From Burkholderiaceae bacterium (lineage in GTDB: Bacteria > Pseudomonadota > Gammaproteobacteria > Burkholderiales > Burkholderiaceae_E), in contig JAMLIR010000024.1 of the NCBI GenBank assembly GCA_023954045.1, positions 1 to 64,000 of the forward strand: DNA of 64,000 bases, given 5' to 3'. A program made the translations under genes and the position numbers. Shown one piece after another: positions 53,109 through 62,603 of this stretch (the first letter of the stretch is position 1; each line of letters opens with the position of its first letter). The notes under the pieces are model-generated. The model did not search any database. It was not told the origin of the DNA and saw only the letters and a program-made list of their open reading frames with translations.

Positions 53109-53498
53109 ATGACGACGAACCGGACCATCATCTCCACCCCGGCGGCGCCTGCCGCGATCGGGCCGTACTCGCAGGCGGTGCTCGCCGGCCGGACCGCCTA
53201 CCTATCGGGCCAGATCGCGCTCGACCCCGCCACCGGCCAACTGGTCGAAGGCGGCATCCAGGCGCAGGCCGAGCAGGTGTTCCGCAACATGAAGGCAGTG
53301 GTCGAGGCCGCCGGCGGCTCGCTCGCGCAATGCGTGAAGCTCACGCTGTTCCTCACCGACCTCGCGCACTTCCCCGTGGTCAACGAGATCATGCAGCGTC
53401 ACTTCGCGCAGCCCTATCCGGCGCGCTCGACCGTGGGTGTCGCCAGCCTGCCGCGCGGCGCGCTGTTCGAGGCCGAGGCGATCGTGGTCCTCGACTGA
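53109..53498 (+). CDS. ridA: RidA-family imine/enamine deaminase
   Basis: A 129-residue trimeric Rid protein. It has [21 protein letters not shown] at the N-terminus and the catalytic arginine in [23 protein letters not shown]. It hydrolyses reactive 2-aminoacrylate-type enamines made by PLP enzymes, which fits the nearby cysM. It starts 17 bp after the thioesterase. Confidence 0.93.
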   Translation: MTTNRTIISTPAAPAAIGPYSQAVLAGRTAYLSGQIALDPATGQLVEGGIQAQAEQVFRNMKAVVEAAGGSLAQCVKLTLFLTDLAHFPVVNEIMQRHFAQPYPARSTVGVASLPRGALFEAEAIVVLD

Positions 53499-53525
53499 AG
53501 GCGGCGCCGAGCCGGTCCGGGCAGG

Positions 53526-55583
53526 GTGGCGCGCAAGGCTGGCGAGGCCGATTCCTCCGCCAAGGCGAGCGGAGACGCGGCGCTGTTCGCGCGGCTCGGC
53601 GTCCGGCGCGAGCAGGACCTGGTGCTGCACCTGCCGATCCGCTACGAGGACGAGACGCGGATTTCGACGATCGCCTCGGTGCGCTCCGGCGAGACGGTGC
53701 AGGTCGAGGGCGTCGTCGCGCGGCAGGAGATCGTCGCGCGTCCGCGGCGCACGCTGGTGGTCGAGCTGCGCGACGAGACCGGCGCGATCGCGCTGCGCTT
53801 CTTCCATTTCTACGGATCGCAGCTGCGGCAGTTCGCCGCCGGAAACCGGGTGCGCGTACTCGGCGAGGCACGCGGCGGGCTGTTCGGGCTCGAAATGGTC
53901 CACCCGCGCTACCGGCTGGTCGATGCCGGCGAGCCCCTGCCGCAGGCGCTGACGCCGGTCTACCCGACCGTGTCGGGCCTCGGGCAGGCGCGGTTGCGCG
54001 CGGCGATCCTGCGCGCGCTGCGGGGACTCGACTGGCGCGAAACCGTGCCGGCGGACGCGATCGCCCGGCTCGGGCTGCCTGCGTCGGCCGAAGCCCTGCG
54101 CGCGATCCACCAGCCGGCGCCCGACACGCCGGCCAGCGCGCTGCACGAGCGCACGACGCCGGCGTGGCGGCGCGTGATCTTCGACGAGTTGCTCGCGCAG
54201 CAACTGTCGCTCAAGCGCGCGCGGGCGGCGCGCGCCGGGCAGCTCGCGCCGGCGCTCGCCGACGACTCGCTCGCGCGGCGCCTGCTCGAAGCGCTGCCGT
54301 TCAGCCTGACCGGGGCGCAGCGGCGCGCCTGGCGCGAGATCGGCCGCGAGCTGGCGGCCACGCAGCCGATGAACCGGCTGTTGCAGGGCGACGTCGGCAG
54401 CGGCAAGACCGTCATCGCGGCGCTCGCGGCGGCGCAGGCGATCGGCAGCGGATGGCAGACCGCGATGATGGCGCCGACCGAGATCCTCGCCGAGCAGCAC
54501 CTGCGCAAGATCGGCCCGTGGCTCGCGCGCATCGGCGTGCGCATTGCCTGGCTGTCGGGATCGCTGAAGGAGTCGGAGAAGAAGGCGGTGCGCGCGCGCG
54601 CGGCCGCCGGCGAGGTCGACATGCTGATCGGCACGCACGCGCTGATCGAGGACACGGTCGCGTTCGCGCGGCTCGGCCTGGCGATCGTCGACGAGCAGCA
54701 CCGCTTCGGCGTCGCGCAGCGGCTCGCGCTGCGTGCCAAGCTCGAGGCGTCCGCTGCGGTGCTGCCGCACCAGCTGATGATGAGCGCGACGCCGATTCCG
54801 CGCACGCTGGCGATGTCGTACTACGCCGACCTGGACGTGTCGGTGATCGACGAATTGCCGCCGGGCCGCAAGCCGGTGCGCACCAAGCTCGTTTCGGAAG
54901 CGCGCCGCGACGAGGTGATCGCTCGGGTGCGTGCGGCCGCGGCGGCCGGGCGGCAGGTCTACTGGGTGTGCCCGCTGATCGAGGAGAGCGAGGCGCTCGA
55001 CCTGCAGACCGCGATCGACACGCACGCCGCCCTGGTGCAGGAGCTGGCGCCGCTGCGAGTCGGCCTGGTGCACGGTCGGTTGCCGCCCGGCGACAAGCAG
55101 ACGGCGATGGCCGATTTCGCGAGCGGCGCGCTGCAGGTGCTGGTCGCGACGACCGTGGTCGAAGTCGGCGTCGACGTCCCCAACGCGACGCTGATGGTGA
55201 TCGAGCACGCCGAGCGGTTCGGCCTGGCGCAGCTGCATCAGCTGCGCGGGCGCGTCGGACGCGGCGCCGGGGAGAGCGTCTGCGTGCTGATGTATCGGGG
55301 CCCGCTGTCGGCGGCGGCGCGCGAGCGGCTGAAGACGATGTACGAGACGTCCGACGGCTTCGAGATCGCGCGCCGCGACCTGATCCAGCGCGGCCCGGGC
55401 GAGTTCCTCGGCGCGCGCCAGTCCGGCGAGGCACTGCTGCGCTTCGCCGACCTCGAGCGCGACAACGACCTGCTCGACGCGGCGCGCGAGGTCGCGGCGC
55501 GGCTGCTGCGCGAGGATCCCGCGCGGGTCGACGAGCACCTGCAGCGCTGGTTCGGCGGGCGCGAGGAGTTCCTGCGCGCCTGA
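53526..55583 (+). CDS. recG: ATP-dependent DNA helicase RecG
   Basis: A 685-residue fork-reversal helicase starting at GTG. The N-terminal wedge/OB domain (about residues 15-160) is followed by a DEXH core with Walker A LLQGDVGSGKTVIA, motif II VDEQHRFGV (DEQH as in RecG), and the RecG TRG region in GRVGRGAGESVC. Length is typical. It rescues stalled replication forks. Confidence 0.95.
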   Translation: MARKAGEADSSAKASGDAALFARLGVRREQDLVLHLPIRYEDETRISTIASVRSGETVQVEGVVARQEIVARPRRTLVVELRDETGAIALRFFHFYGSQLRQFAAGNRVRVLGEARGGLFGLEMVHPRYRLVDAGEPLPQALTPVYPTVSGLGQARLRAAILRALRGLDWRETVPADAIARLGLPASAEALRAIHQPAPDTPASALHERTTPAWRRVIFDELLAQQLSLKRARAARAGQLAPALADDSLARRLLEALPFSLTGAQRRAWREIGRELAATQPMNRLLQGDVGSGKTVIAALAAAQAIGSGWQTAMMAPTEILAEQHLRKIGPWLARIGVRIAWLSGSLKESEKKAVRARAAAGEVDMLIGTHALIEDTVAFARLGLAIVDEQHRFGVAQRLALRAKLEASAAVLPHQLMMSATPIPRTLAMSYYADLDVSVIDELPPGRKPVRTKLVSEARRDEVIARVRAAAAAGRQVYWVCPLIEESEALDLQTAIDTHAALVQELAPLRVGLVHGRLPPGDKQTAMADFASGALQVLVATTVVEVGVDVPNATLMVIEHAERFGLAQLHQLRGRVGRGAGESVCVLMYRGPLSAAARERLKTMYETSDGFEIARRDLIQRGPGEFLGARQSGEALLRFADLERDNDLLDAAREVAARLLREDPARVDEHLQRWFGGREEFLRA

Positions 55584-55593
55584 GCGCGCGACG

Positions 55594-56565
55594 CTACAGC
55601 AGGGTGGCGGCGCGCGCGATCGCCACGAGGCCGGCCGCGGCCGAGTCGCCGTCGGCCACGTTTCCGCGCAGCCCGAGCCGGTGCATCGCCCTCGCGTATC
55701 GCGCCGACAGGTCGGTGCGCGCGACGACCGTCGCCGCCAGGTCGTGCGGCGACCACTTCGACGCGTCACGGACCTCGGCGCCGATCAGCAGCCCCGACAG
55801 GTAGGCGGGAACCTGGTGCGCGGCCAGGCCGCCGAGCAGGGCTTCGGTACGTGCGGTGAACAGCAGGTGCGTGAGCGACGCGGGCTGCGCGCCCGCGTGG
55901 TCGACGCCCTCGTCGAACGCGCGCAGCGCCTCGGCCTGGTGCTGCGGCGAATCGTCGGGATCGCCGCAATTGCGCGCGAGCGTCGAGCGCCGGCACAGCA
56001 GCGCGTAGATCTCGCCGGTCATGTAGGTGCGGAACGCGACGATGCGCCGGTCGCGCACTTCGACCCAGCGGCAGTGCGTGCCGGGGAGCACGAACAGGCC
56101 GTCGCGGCCGCGCAGCGCGCCGAAGACCTGTGTCTCGCCGCCGCGCATCAGGTCCGGCGAGTCGATCTCGCCGCGCGCGACCAGCCCGGGCACGACCCGG
56201 AACGGCCGGCCCGCCAGGTCGTCGAAGCTCGCCAGCCGCCGCGACAGGGCCTCGAGGCCGGCGGGCGTGCGCACGCGCCCGGCGTCGCGCCACCCGTCCT
56301 GGCTGCCGACCATGCCGCAGGCGACGACCGGCAGCGACGGAGCGCCTTCGATCCAGGGGCCGCACAGCGCCTGGAACGCGTCGAGGAAGCGTCCGCCGGC
56401 GATCGTCGCGACTCCCGCGGCCGAATCGCGGCGCGCGAGCACGCGCCCGTCGGCGCCGATCAGCCAGGCACGCAGCGAACTCGAGCCCCAGTCGAGGCCG
56501 AGCAGCGACGCGGACTCGTCGCGATCCGTGCCCGAAGGGCCGCCGGAGGGATGCGATGCGACCAT
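55594..56565 (-). CDS. dgoK: 2-dehydro-3-deoxygalactonokinase
   Basis: A 323-residue sugar kinase of the DgoK family, phosphorylating 2-keto-3-deoxygalactonate. The N-terminal ATPase-type segment is LLGLDWGSSSLRAWLI, followed by ACGMVGSQDGW and the nucleotide-site segment VLPGTHCRWVEV. An in-frame GTG 15 bases upstream is an alternative start. No other De Ley-Doudoroff genes lie in the window. It converges on recG with ten bases between stops. Confidence 0.88.
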   Translation of the reverse strand: MVASHPSGGPSGTDRDESASLLGLDWGSSSLRAWLIGADGRVLARRDSAAGVATIAGGRFLDAFQALCGPWIEGAPSLPVVACGMVGSQDGWRDAGRVRTPAGLEALSRRLASFDDLAGRPFRVVPGLVARGEIDSPDLMRGGETQVFGALRGRDGLFVLPGTHCRWVEVRDRRIVAFRTYMTGEIYALLCRRSTLARNCGDPDDSPQHQAEALRAFDEGVDHAGAQPASLTHLLFTARTEALLGGLAAHQVPAYLSGLLIGAEVRDASKWSPHDLAATVVARTDLSARYARAMHRLGLRGNVADGDSAAAGLVAIARAATLL

Positions 56566-56591
56566 GACGGCAGTATGCACGAGCGGCCGCT

Positions 56592-56600
56592 TGGTATCAT
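56592..56600 (+). promoter_or_regulatory. Extended -10 promoter of oxyR
   Basis: TGGTATCAT has the TG extension and a five-of-six -10 hexamer (56595-56600). The predicted start near 56607 leaves only about six bases before the ATG at 56613, so the message would be nearly leaderless. The divergent dgoK start lies about 30 bases upstream. Confidence 0.45.
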
Positions 56601-56612
56601 CGCGCCAAGTCC

Positions 56613-57557
56613 ATGACGCTCACCGAACTCAAGTACATCGTCGCCGTGGCGCGCGAGCGCCACTTCGGGCGGGCCGCCGAGGCCTGCTTCGTCAGCCAGC
56701 CGACGCTGTCGGTGGCGATCAGGAAGCTCGAGGAGGAGCTCGGGGTCCAGCTGTTCGAGCGCGGCGGCGGCGAGATCGGCGTGACGCCGGTCGGCGAGCA
56801 GATCGTCGAGCAGGCGCAGCACGTGCTCGAGCAGACCAACGCGATCCGCGAGATCGCGGTGCAGGGCAAGGATCCGCTGGTCGGCCCGTTGCGCGTCGGC
56901 GTCATCTACACGATCGGCCCGTACCTGCTGCCGCGGCTCGTGCCGCGGATGATCGAGGACGCGCCGCAGATGCCGCTGCTGCTGCAGGAGAATTTCACCG
57001 TCAAGCTGCTGGAACTGCTGCGGCAGGGCGACATCGACCTCGCGATCCTCGCCGATCCGTTCCCCGATCACGGACTGGTCACGCTGGGCGTCTACGACGA
57101 GCCGTTCGTCGTCGCGGTGCCGAGGCAGCACCCGTGGGCGCGACGCAAGTCCATCCGCTCGACCGAGCTCAAGGAGCAGACGATGCTGCTGCTCGGCACC
57201 GGGCACTGCTTCCGCGACCAGGTGCTCGAGGTCTGCCCGGAGCTGTCGCGCTACTCGCAGTCGAGCGCCGGCATCCAGAAGACCTTCGAAGGCTCGTCGC
57301 TCGAGACGATCCGGCACATGGTCGCCTCGGGCATCGGCGTCACCGTGCTGCCGTGGACCGCGTGCGCGCAGCCGCGCGACGACGACCTGCTGCGCTACGT
57401 GCCTTTCGAGGCGCCGGCGCCGCACCGCCGCGTGTCGCTGGTCTGGCGCAAGAGCTTCACGCGCGGGGCCGCCATCGAGGCATTGCGTCGCGCCATCCTC
57501 GACGCGGGACTTCCAGGCGCGACGCCGCTGCCGGGCGAGCGCCCGGTGCAACACTGA
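56613..57557 (+). CDS. oxyR: Hydrogen-peroxide sensor OxyR
   Basis: A 314-residue LysR-type regulator. The N-terminal helix-turn-helix is HFGRAAEACFVSQPTLSVAI. The peroxide-sensing cysteines are C199 and C208 (GTGHCFRDQVLEVCPE), the same numbering as E. coli OxyR. It activates peroxide-defence genes when the disulfide forms. It precedes cysM by 41 bp. Confidence 0.95.
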   Translation: MTLTELKYIVAVARERHFGRAAEACFVSQPTLSVAIRKLEEELGVQLFERGGGEIGVTPVGEQIVEQAQHVLEQTNAIREIAVQGKDPLVGPLRVGVIYTIGPYLLPRLVPRMIEDAPQMPLLLQENFTVKLLELLRQGDIDLAILADPFPDHGLVTLGVYDEPFVVAVPRQHPWARRKSIRSTELKEQTMLLLGTGHCFRDQVLEVCPELSRYSQSSAGIQKTFEGSSLETIRHMVASGIGVTVLPWTACAQPRDDDLLRYVPFEAPAPHRRVSLVWRKSFTRGAAIEALRRAILDAGLPGATPLPGERPVQH

Positions 57558-57597
57558 GCGGGCGCGCCGCGCCCGCCACCGACCGAGCGAACCGACC

Positions 57598-58512
57598 ATG
57601 AGCGAACGCCCAAGCTATCCGACGATCGAGCAGACGATCGGCCGCACGCCGCTGGTGAGGCTGCAGCGCATCCCGGGCGAGGGCTGCGAGCGCCGCGGCA
57701 ACGTCGTGCTGGGCAAGATGGAGGGCAACAATCCGGCCGGATCGGTCAAGGACCGCCCGGCACTGGCGATGATCGCGCGCGCCGAGGCGCGTGGCGAGAT
57801 CCGCCCCGGCGACACGCTGATCGAGGCGACTTCGGGCAACACCGGAATCGGGCTGGCGATGGCGGCGGCGCTGCGCGGCTACAGGATGGTTCTGATCATG
57901 CCGGACAACCTGTCGGTCGAGCGCCGCCAGTCGATGAAGGCCTACGGCGCCGAGCTCGTCCTGGTCTCGCGCGAGCAGGGCATGGAGGGCGCGCGCGACC
58001 TGGCCGACCAGATGCAGCGCGAGGGGCGCGGGCGGGTGCTCGACCAGTTCTCCAACGACGACAACTGGGCGGCGCACTACGAGACGACCGGCCCCGAGAT
58101 CTGGGACGACACGCGCGGGCAGGTCACGCACTTCGTCTCGGCGATGGGCACGACCGGAACGATCACCGGCGTCTCGCGCTACCTGAAGGAGCGCAACCCC
58201 GCGGTGTGCATCGTCGGCGCGCAGCCGACCGAAGGCTCGTCGATCCCCGGCATCCGCAAGTGGCCCGAAGCCTACATGCCGAAGATCTTCCGACACGCGA
58301 TGGTCGACCGGATCGAGTCGGTCTCGCAGTCCGACGCCGAGGCGATGGCGCGGCGGCTCGCCGCCGAGGAGGGGATCTTCTGCGGCATCTCCGCGGCAGG
58401 CGCCTGCTGCATCGCGCTGCGACTGGCCGGGGAAGCCGAGAACGCGACGATCGTGTTCGTCGTCTGCGATCGAGGCGACCGCTACCTGTCCACCGGCGTG
58501 TTTCCGGACTGA
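57598..58512 (+). CDS. cysM: Cysteine synthase B (CysM)
   Basis: A 304-residue PLP enzyme. The lysine is in NNPAGSVKDRPA, the substrate loop is TSGNTGIGLAMAAA, and the phosphate-binding loop is GTTGTITG. The CysM-type segment GSSIPGIRKWPEAY is present. It makes cysteine from O-acetylserine with sulfide, and often S-sulfocysteine from thiosulfate. Confidence 0.95.
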   Translation: MSERPSYPTIEQTIGRTPLVRLQRIPGEGCERRGNVVLGKMEGNNPAGSVKDRPALAMIARAEARGEIRPGDTLIEATSGNTGIGLAMAAALRGYRMVLIMPDNLSVERRQSMKAYGAELVLVSREQGMEGARDLADQMQREGRGRVLDQFSNDDNWAAHYETTGPEIWDDTRGQVTHFVSAMGTTGTITGVSRYLKERNPAVCIVGAQPTEGSSIPGIRKWPEAYMPKIFRHAMVDRIESVSQSDAEAMARRLAAEEGIFCGISAAGACCIALRLAGEAENATIVFVVCDRGDRYLSTGVFPD

Positions 58513-58564
58513 GCCGGCGGCGGGCCCGCGCGGCCCGCCGCAACGCGTTCCCGAGATCCGCCCC

Positions 58565-59446
58565 GTGAACACCGAGCACGCCTCGCTGCGGGCGATTGCC
58601 CTGCTGGTCGGCGCCTGCGTTTCGTTCGCGCTGCTCGACAGCGTCGCCAAGTACCTGTCGCAGACGCACCACCCGCTGCTGGTCGCGTGGGCGCGCTACG
58701 TTTTCCACGTGCTGGTGATGGCGGCGATCTTCCTGCCGCGGATGGGCCGCGCGCTGGTGCGCACGCGCCGGCCCTCGCTGCAGGTGGCGCGCGGCATCTG
58801 CCTCGGCATGTCCTCGGTGTGCTTCTTCTCGAGCGTCGCCTACCTGCCGCTCGCGGAGGCAACCGCGATCGTCTCGGTCGCGCCGATCCTGGTCACGGTC
58901 GGCGCGGTGGTGCTGATGCACGAACGGGCGCCGCGCGGCGCCTGGCTGTCGCTGGCGGCGAGCTTCGCGGGCGTCCTGCTGATCGTGCGCCCGGGCAGCG
59001 CGCTGTTCGGCTGGGCGGCGGCGTTGCCGCTGCTGGCGGCGCTGTTCATCGTCGGCTACCAGCTGCTCACCCGCAAGCTGTCGGGGGTCGACAACGGGCT
59101 CGCCACGCTGTTCATCGGCGCACTGGTCGCGGCGGTGATGCTGGCGGTCGTCGCACCCGGCCGCTGGCAGCTGCCGAACGACTGGCTTCAGGGCCTGCTG
59201 TTCGTCTCGATGGGCGCGATCGGCGCGTTCGGCCACCTGTTGCTGGTGCGCGCCTACGAGCACGGCTCGGCGGCGGCGCTGGCGCCGTTCGGCTACACGC
59301 ACTCGGTGATGGCGGTCGCGTTCGGCCTGCTGTTCTTCGGCCAGTTCCCGGACGCCGTCTCGATGGCGGGCATCGTGCTCATCGTCGCGACCGGGGTGCT
59401 GATGGCGGCCCTGCGCAGGATCGACGCGCGGCCGATCGAGGACTGA
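58565..59446 (+). CDS. DMT/EamA-family transporter
   Basis: A 293-residue ten-helix permease with two EamA repeats. It starts at GTG. Segments VGACVSFALLDSVAKYLSQ, RYVFHVLVMAAIFLP and ATAIVSVAPILVTVGAVVLMHE are typical of the first repeat, and ALAPFGYTHSVMAVAFGLL of the second. It is likely a metabolite exporter, perhaps of cysteine-related compounds next to cysM (inference). Confidence 0.88.
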   Translation: MNTEHASLRAIALLVGACVSFALLDSVAKYLSQTHHPLLVAWARYVFHVLVMAAIFLPRMGRALVRTRRPSLQVARGICLGMSSVCFFSSVAYLPLAEATAIVSVAPILVTVGAVVLMHERAPRGAWLSLAASFAGVLLIVRPGSALFGWAAALPLLAALFIVGYQLLTRKLSGVDNGLATLFIGALVAAVMLAVVAPGRWQLPNDWLQGLLFVSMGAIGAFGHLLLVRAYEHGSAAALAPFGYTHSVMAVAFGLLFFGQFPDAVSMAGIVLIVATGVLMAALRRIDARPIED

Positions 59447-59471
59447 TCGCGCGGGTGCGCGCGCCGCGGGT

Positions 59472-60578
59472 TCAGCGCCGCGCGGCCAGCGCGCGGGCCA
59501 GCTCGTAGACCGCCATTGCGTAGAAGCTCGAGCGGTTGTAGCGGGTGATCGCGAAGAAGTTCTGCGCGCCGAGGTAATAGCTCGGCGCGGAGTCGCCGTT
59601 GGGCAGGTCGACCAGCGCCAGCGGCATGTCGAGCGCGACCGGCTCGGTGCTGGAGACGCCGTACTCGGCGAGCTCGGTGATCGTGAACTGGGGCCGGATG
59701 CCGGCGTCGATCAGCGGCGCGAGCCGCCCCTCGCTGTCGAACATCATCTCGAGGCGCACGGGCTCGCCGTTGCGCCATCCGTGCTCGGCGAGGAAGCTCG
59801 CGACGCTGCCGATCGCGTCGGCCGGGTTCGACTTCAGGTCCACGCTGCCGTCGCCGTCGAGGTCGACCGCGAAGCGGCGGATGCTCCCGGGCATGAACTG
59901 CGGCAGGCCGATCGCGCCGGCGAACGAGCCGCGCACCGAGAAGACGTCGAGGCCGGACTCGCGGCTGTAGAGCAGGTACTGCTCGAGCTCGCTGCGGAAG
60001 TAGTCGGCGCGCCGCGGATAGTCGAACGCCAGCGTCGTCAGCACGTCGAGCACGCGGAAGTCGCCCGTGATCCGGCCATAGTGGGTCTCGACGCCGATGA
60101 TCGCCACCACGATCTCGGGCGGCACGCCGAAGCGCTGCGCGGCGAGGTCCAGCCAGAGCTCCTGCTCGCTCCAGAATCGCAGCCCCTCGCGGATGCGCAG
60201 CGGGTCGAGGAAGCGCGTGCGGTACGCCTGCCACGAGCGCTTGAAGGTCGGCGGCGCGGGCGCCATCAGCCGCACCGCGTCGTCGTTGCGCCGGACCTGC
60301 GCGAACATCCCGAGCAATTCGGACTCGATGAAGCCGTGCTGCGCGACCATCTCGGCGACGAAGGCCCTGACGTCGGCGCGATCGGCGTATCCGGCGGCCG
60401 CGGCAGCGACCGCGATCGGCGCCGCCGGCGCGCGCTTGGCGCGCCTCTTCGCGTCGGCCGGGGCCGCGGCGACCGCGAGCGCCAGCGCCAACGCCGCGAC
60501 CGCGCCGAGCCGGGCGGGGCACAGCGGTGGACGGATCGGGTTCGAGGCGCGGATGAAGGCGGGCGGGCGCAGGTTCAC
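59472..60578 (-). CDS. mltB: Lytic murein transglycosylase B
   Basis: A 368-residue peptidoglycan lytic transglycosylase with an N-terminal signal (LGAVAALALALAVAAAPADA). Catalytic glutamate is in AIIGVETHYGRITGDF. It is followed by GAIGLPQFMPGSIRRFAVD and GDGSVDLKSNPADAIGSVAS. The GTG start at 60576-60578 overlaps the tgpA stop (GTGA). No lipobox cysteine is seen, so it is probably soluble in the periplasm. Confidence 0.92.
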   Translation of the reverse strand: MNLRPPAFIRASNPIRPPLCPARLGAVAALALALAVAAAPADAKRRAKRAPAAPIAVAAAAAGYADRADVRAFVAEMVAQHGFIESELLGMFAQVRRNDDAVRLMAPAPPTFKRSWQAYRTRFLDPLRIREGLRFWSEQELWLDLAAQRFGVPPEIVVAIIGVETHYGRITGDFRVLDVLTTLAFDYPRRADYFRSELEQYLLYSRESGLDVFSVRGSFAGAIGLPQFMPGSIRRFAVDLDGDGSVDLKSNPADAIGSVASFLAEHGWRNGEPVRLEMMFDSEGRLAPLIDAGIRPQFTITELAEYGVSSTEPVALDMPLALVDLPNGDSAPSYYLGAQNFFAITRYNRSSFYAMAVYELARALAARR

Positions 60579-62602
60579 GGCTTGAAGGCTTGCACGGACT
60601 TGCGCAAGTGTCGCACGGCGGCGCGGTCGACCGATGCGTCGGCATAGCGCAGCTGCTCGTAGGCGGCGACGATGCGGCGCGCCTCGGCGAGCTGCCGGTC
60701 GTCGAGCGCGCGCGCGATCCGCGCGAGGTAGCGCGACGCAGTCTCGTGCTTGCCGCGTCCGAGGCCGACGGCGGCGAGCCGCGCGCAGAACGAATCGTAG
60801 GCCTGGACCACCGGGTCGCGCGGCAGCTGCGGGCGCAGCGTCAGCAGCGCCACTGCGCCGATCAGCGCGGCCAGCACGCCGGCCAGCAGCGCCGCGATCT
60901 GGCGCCAGTCGCCGGCCGTGATGCCGAGGCGCCCCAGCAGGTCCTGCTGGCGGCTGCGGTCGTAGGAGAGCACCCACTGGTTCCACGCGTTGCCGACTGC
61001 GTCGAGGTTGAACCACAGGCGCTGCACCATCGAGCGCGCGCGCCCGGCTGCGTCCTCGCCGGCTTCGGCTTCGCCGAGCCGCAGGCCGCGCTCGATCCGC
61101 TGGGGCGCGACCGCCGCGGTCGGGTCGACGCGGACCCAGCCGCGGCCGGCAAGCCAGACTTCGGACCACGCGTGCGCATCGGCCTGCCGCACCAGCCAGT
61201 ATCCGTCGACCGGGTTGAGCTCGCCGCCCTGGTAGCCGGTGACGATGCGCGCCGGAATCCCGAGCCCGCGCATCAGCACGGCGAACGCGCTCGCGTAGTG
61301 CTCGCAGAAGCCCGCGCGGGTCTCGAACAGGAAGTCGTCGACGCTGTCGCGGCCGAGCAGCGGCGGCTCGAGCGTGTACCGGAACGGCTCGCGGCGGAAC
61401 ATCGCCAGCGCGCGATCGACCAGCAACGCGTCGGCGCCGGCGCCGCTGCCCGCCTCGCTGCGCCAGCGCGCCGCCATCGCGACCGTGCGCGGATTGAAAC
61501 CGGCCGGCAGCGCGAGCCAGGGCCGCAGCGACGCCGGTTCCTCGTCGATCCCGGCGCGGTAGTCGAGGTTCGACACCACGGTCATGCGCAGGCGCTCGAC
61601 GATCGGCGCGCGCGAGACGAGCTGCAGGTCGGGACGCAGCGAGGGCTGGGCCGACGGCGACTCTGCGCGCAGCGGCATCTCCAGCGCGAACAGCCAGGTG
61701 CGGTCGGTGGGTTCCTGGGTCACCGTATAGCGGACCGATTCCGCGCCGGCAGCGAATTCGAGCTGCGTCGGGCGCGCCGGCGCGGCGCGCGCGGCCGCGG
61801 CACGCCAGGCCAGCCCGTCGAAGCTGCCGAGCACCGGCCCGCGCCAGTACAGCCGGGCGGTGGGCGGGACCGGGCCATCGAACAGGACCCGGAACGCGAT
61901 CTCGCTGGATTCGGAGAGCTGGGCGATGTTGCCGGGCGTCATTGCCTCGGACAGGCCGGTTCGCGCGCGGTGCGCGTCGGTGGGCAGCCCCCACAGCGGG
62001 CCGCCGGTCCTCGGGAACAGCACGAAGATCGCCGCGGCGATCGGCAGCGCCTGCGCGAGCATCAGGCCGACGCTGCGCAGCCGCTGGCCGATCGAGGTTT
62101 CCCCCCGGCGGAACTGCATCGTGAGCATCGCCGCGAGCAGGCCGTACAGCGCCAGGCCCACGGCGATCGCCGTGGCGATCGACTGCGAGTGAAAGAACGT
62201 GGTGAGGAGCAGGAAGAAGCAGAGGAAGATGACGACGAACAGATCGCGGCGCGCACGCATTTCCATCAGCTTCAGGCCGAGGAACAGCACCAGCAGCGCG
62301 ACGCCGGGATCGCGGCCGAACACGGTCTGGTAGTAGGCGTAGACCGCGGCGGTGCAGGCGACCGCGGCCGCCCACCGCACCGACGCTCGCGGCAGCCAGA
62401 GCCCCGACATGACGAGCCCGAGGCGCCATGCGAACAGGACGAAGAAGCCGGCGCCGATCCACCAGGGAAGATGCGCGGCGTGCGGCAGCACCGACAGCGC
62501 CACCGGCACCATCAGGAACAGCGTCTCGCGCCGCTCGCGCTCCCACTGCGCGCCCAGCGTACCGCCGAGCGCGCGCAGCGAGTACGGCAGCCCCAGCCCC
62601 AC
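60575..62602 (-). CDS. tgpA: Membrane transglutaminase-like protein TgpA
   Basis: A 675-residue membrane protein. Five to seven N-terminal helices are followed by a periplasmic transglutaminase-like domain with Cys (TRAGFCEHYASAFAVLMRG), His (RQADAHAWSEVWL) and Asp (GWVRVDPTAA), then a last helix and cytoplasmic tail. The GTG start lies one base after the DUF58 stop and has GGAG upstream. Part of a moxR-DUF58-tgpA-mltB operon. Confidence 0.9.
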   Translation of the reverse strand: MGLGLPYSLRALGGTLGAQWERERRETLFLMVPVALSVLPHAAHLPWWIGAGFFVLFAWRLGLVMSGLWLPRASVRWAAAVACTAAVYAYYQTVFGRDPGVALLVLFLGLKLMEMRARRDLFVVIFLCFFLLLTTFFHSQSIATAIAVGLALYGLLAAMLTMQFRRGETSIGQRLRSVGLMLAQALPIAAAIFVLFPRTGGPLWGLPTDAHRARTGLSEAMTPGNIAQLSESSEIAFRVLFDGPVPPTARLYWRGPVLGSFDGLAWRAAAARAAPARPTQLEFAAGAESVRYTVTQEPTDRTWLFALEMPLRAESPSAQPSLRPDLQLVSRAPIVERLRMTVVSNLDYRAGIDEEPASLRPWLALPAGFNPRTVAMAARWRSEAGSGAGADALLVDRALAMFRREPFRYTLEPPLLGRDSVDDFLFETRAGFCEHYASAFAVLMRGLGIPARIVTGYQGGELNPVDGYWLVRQADAHAWSEVWLAGRGWVRVDPTAAVAPQRIERGLRLGEAEAGEDAAGRARSMVQRLWFNLDAVGNAWNQWVLSYDRSRQQDLLGRLGITAGDWRQIAALLAGVLAALIGAVALLTLRPQLPRDPVVQAYDSFCARLAAVGLGRGKHETASRYLARIARALDDRQLAEARRIVAAYEQLRYADASVDRAAVRHLRKSVQAFKP

Positions 62603-62603
62603 C

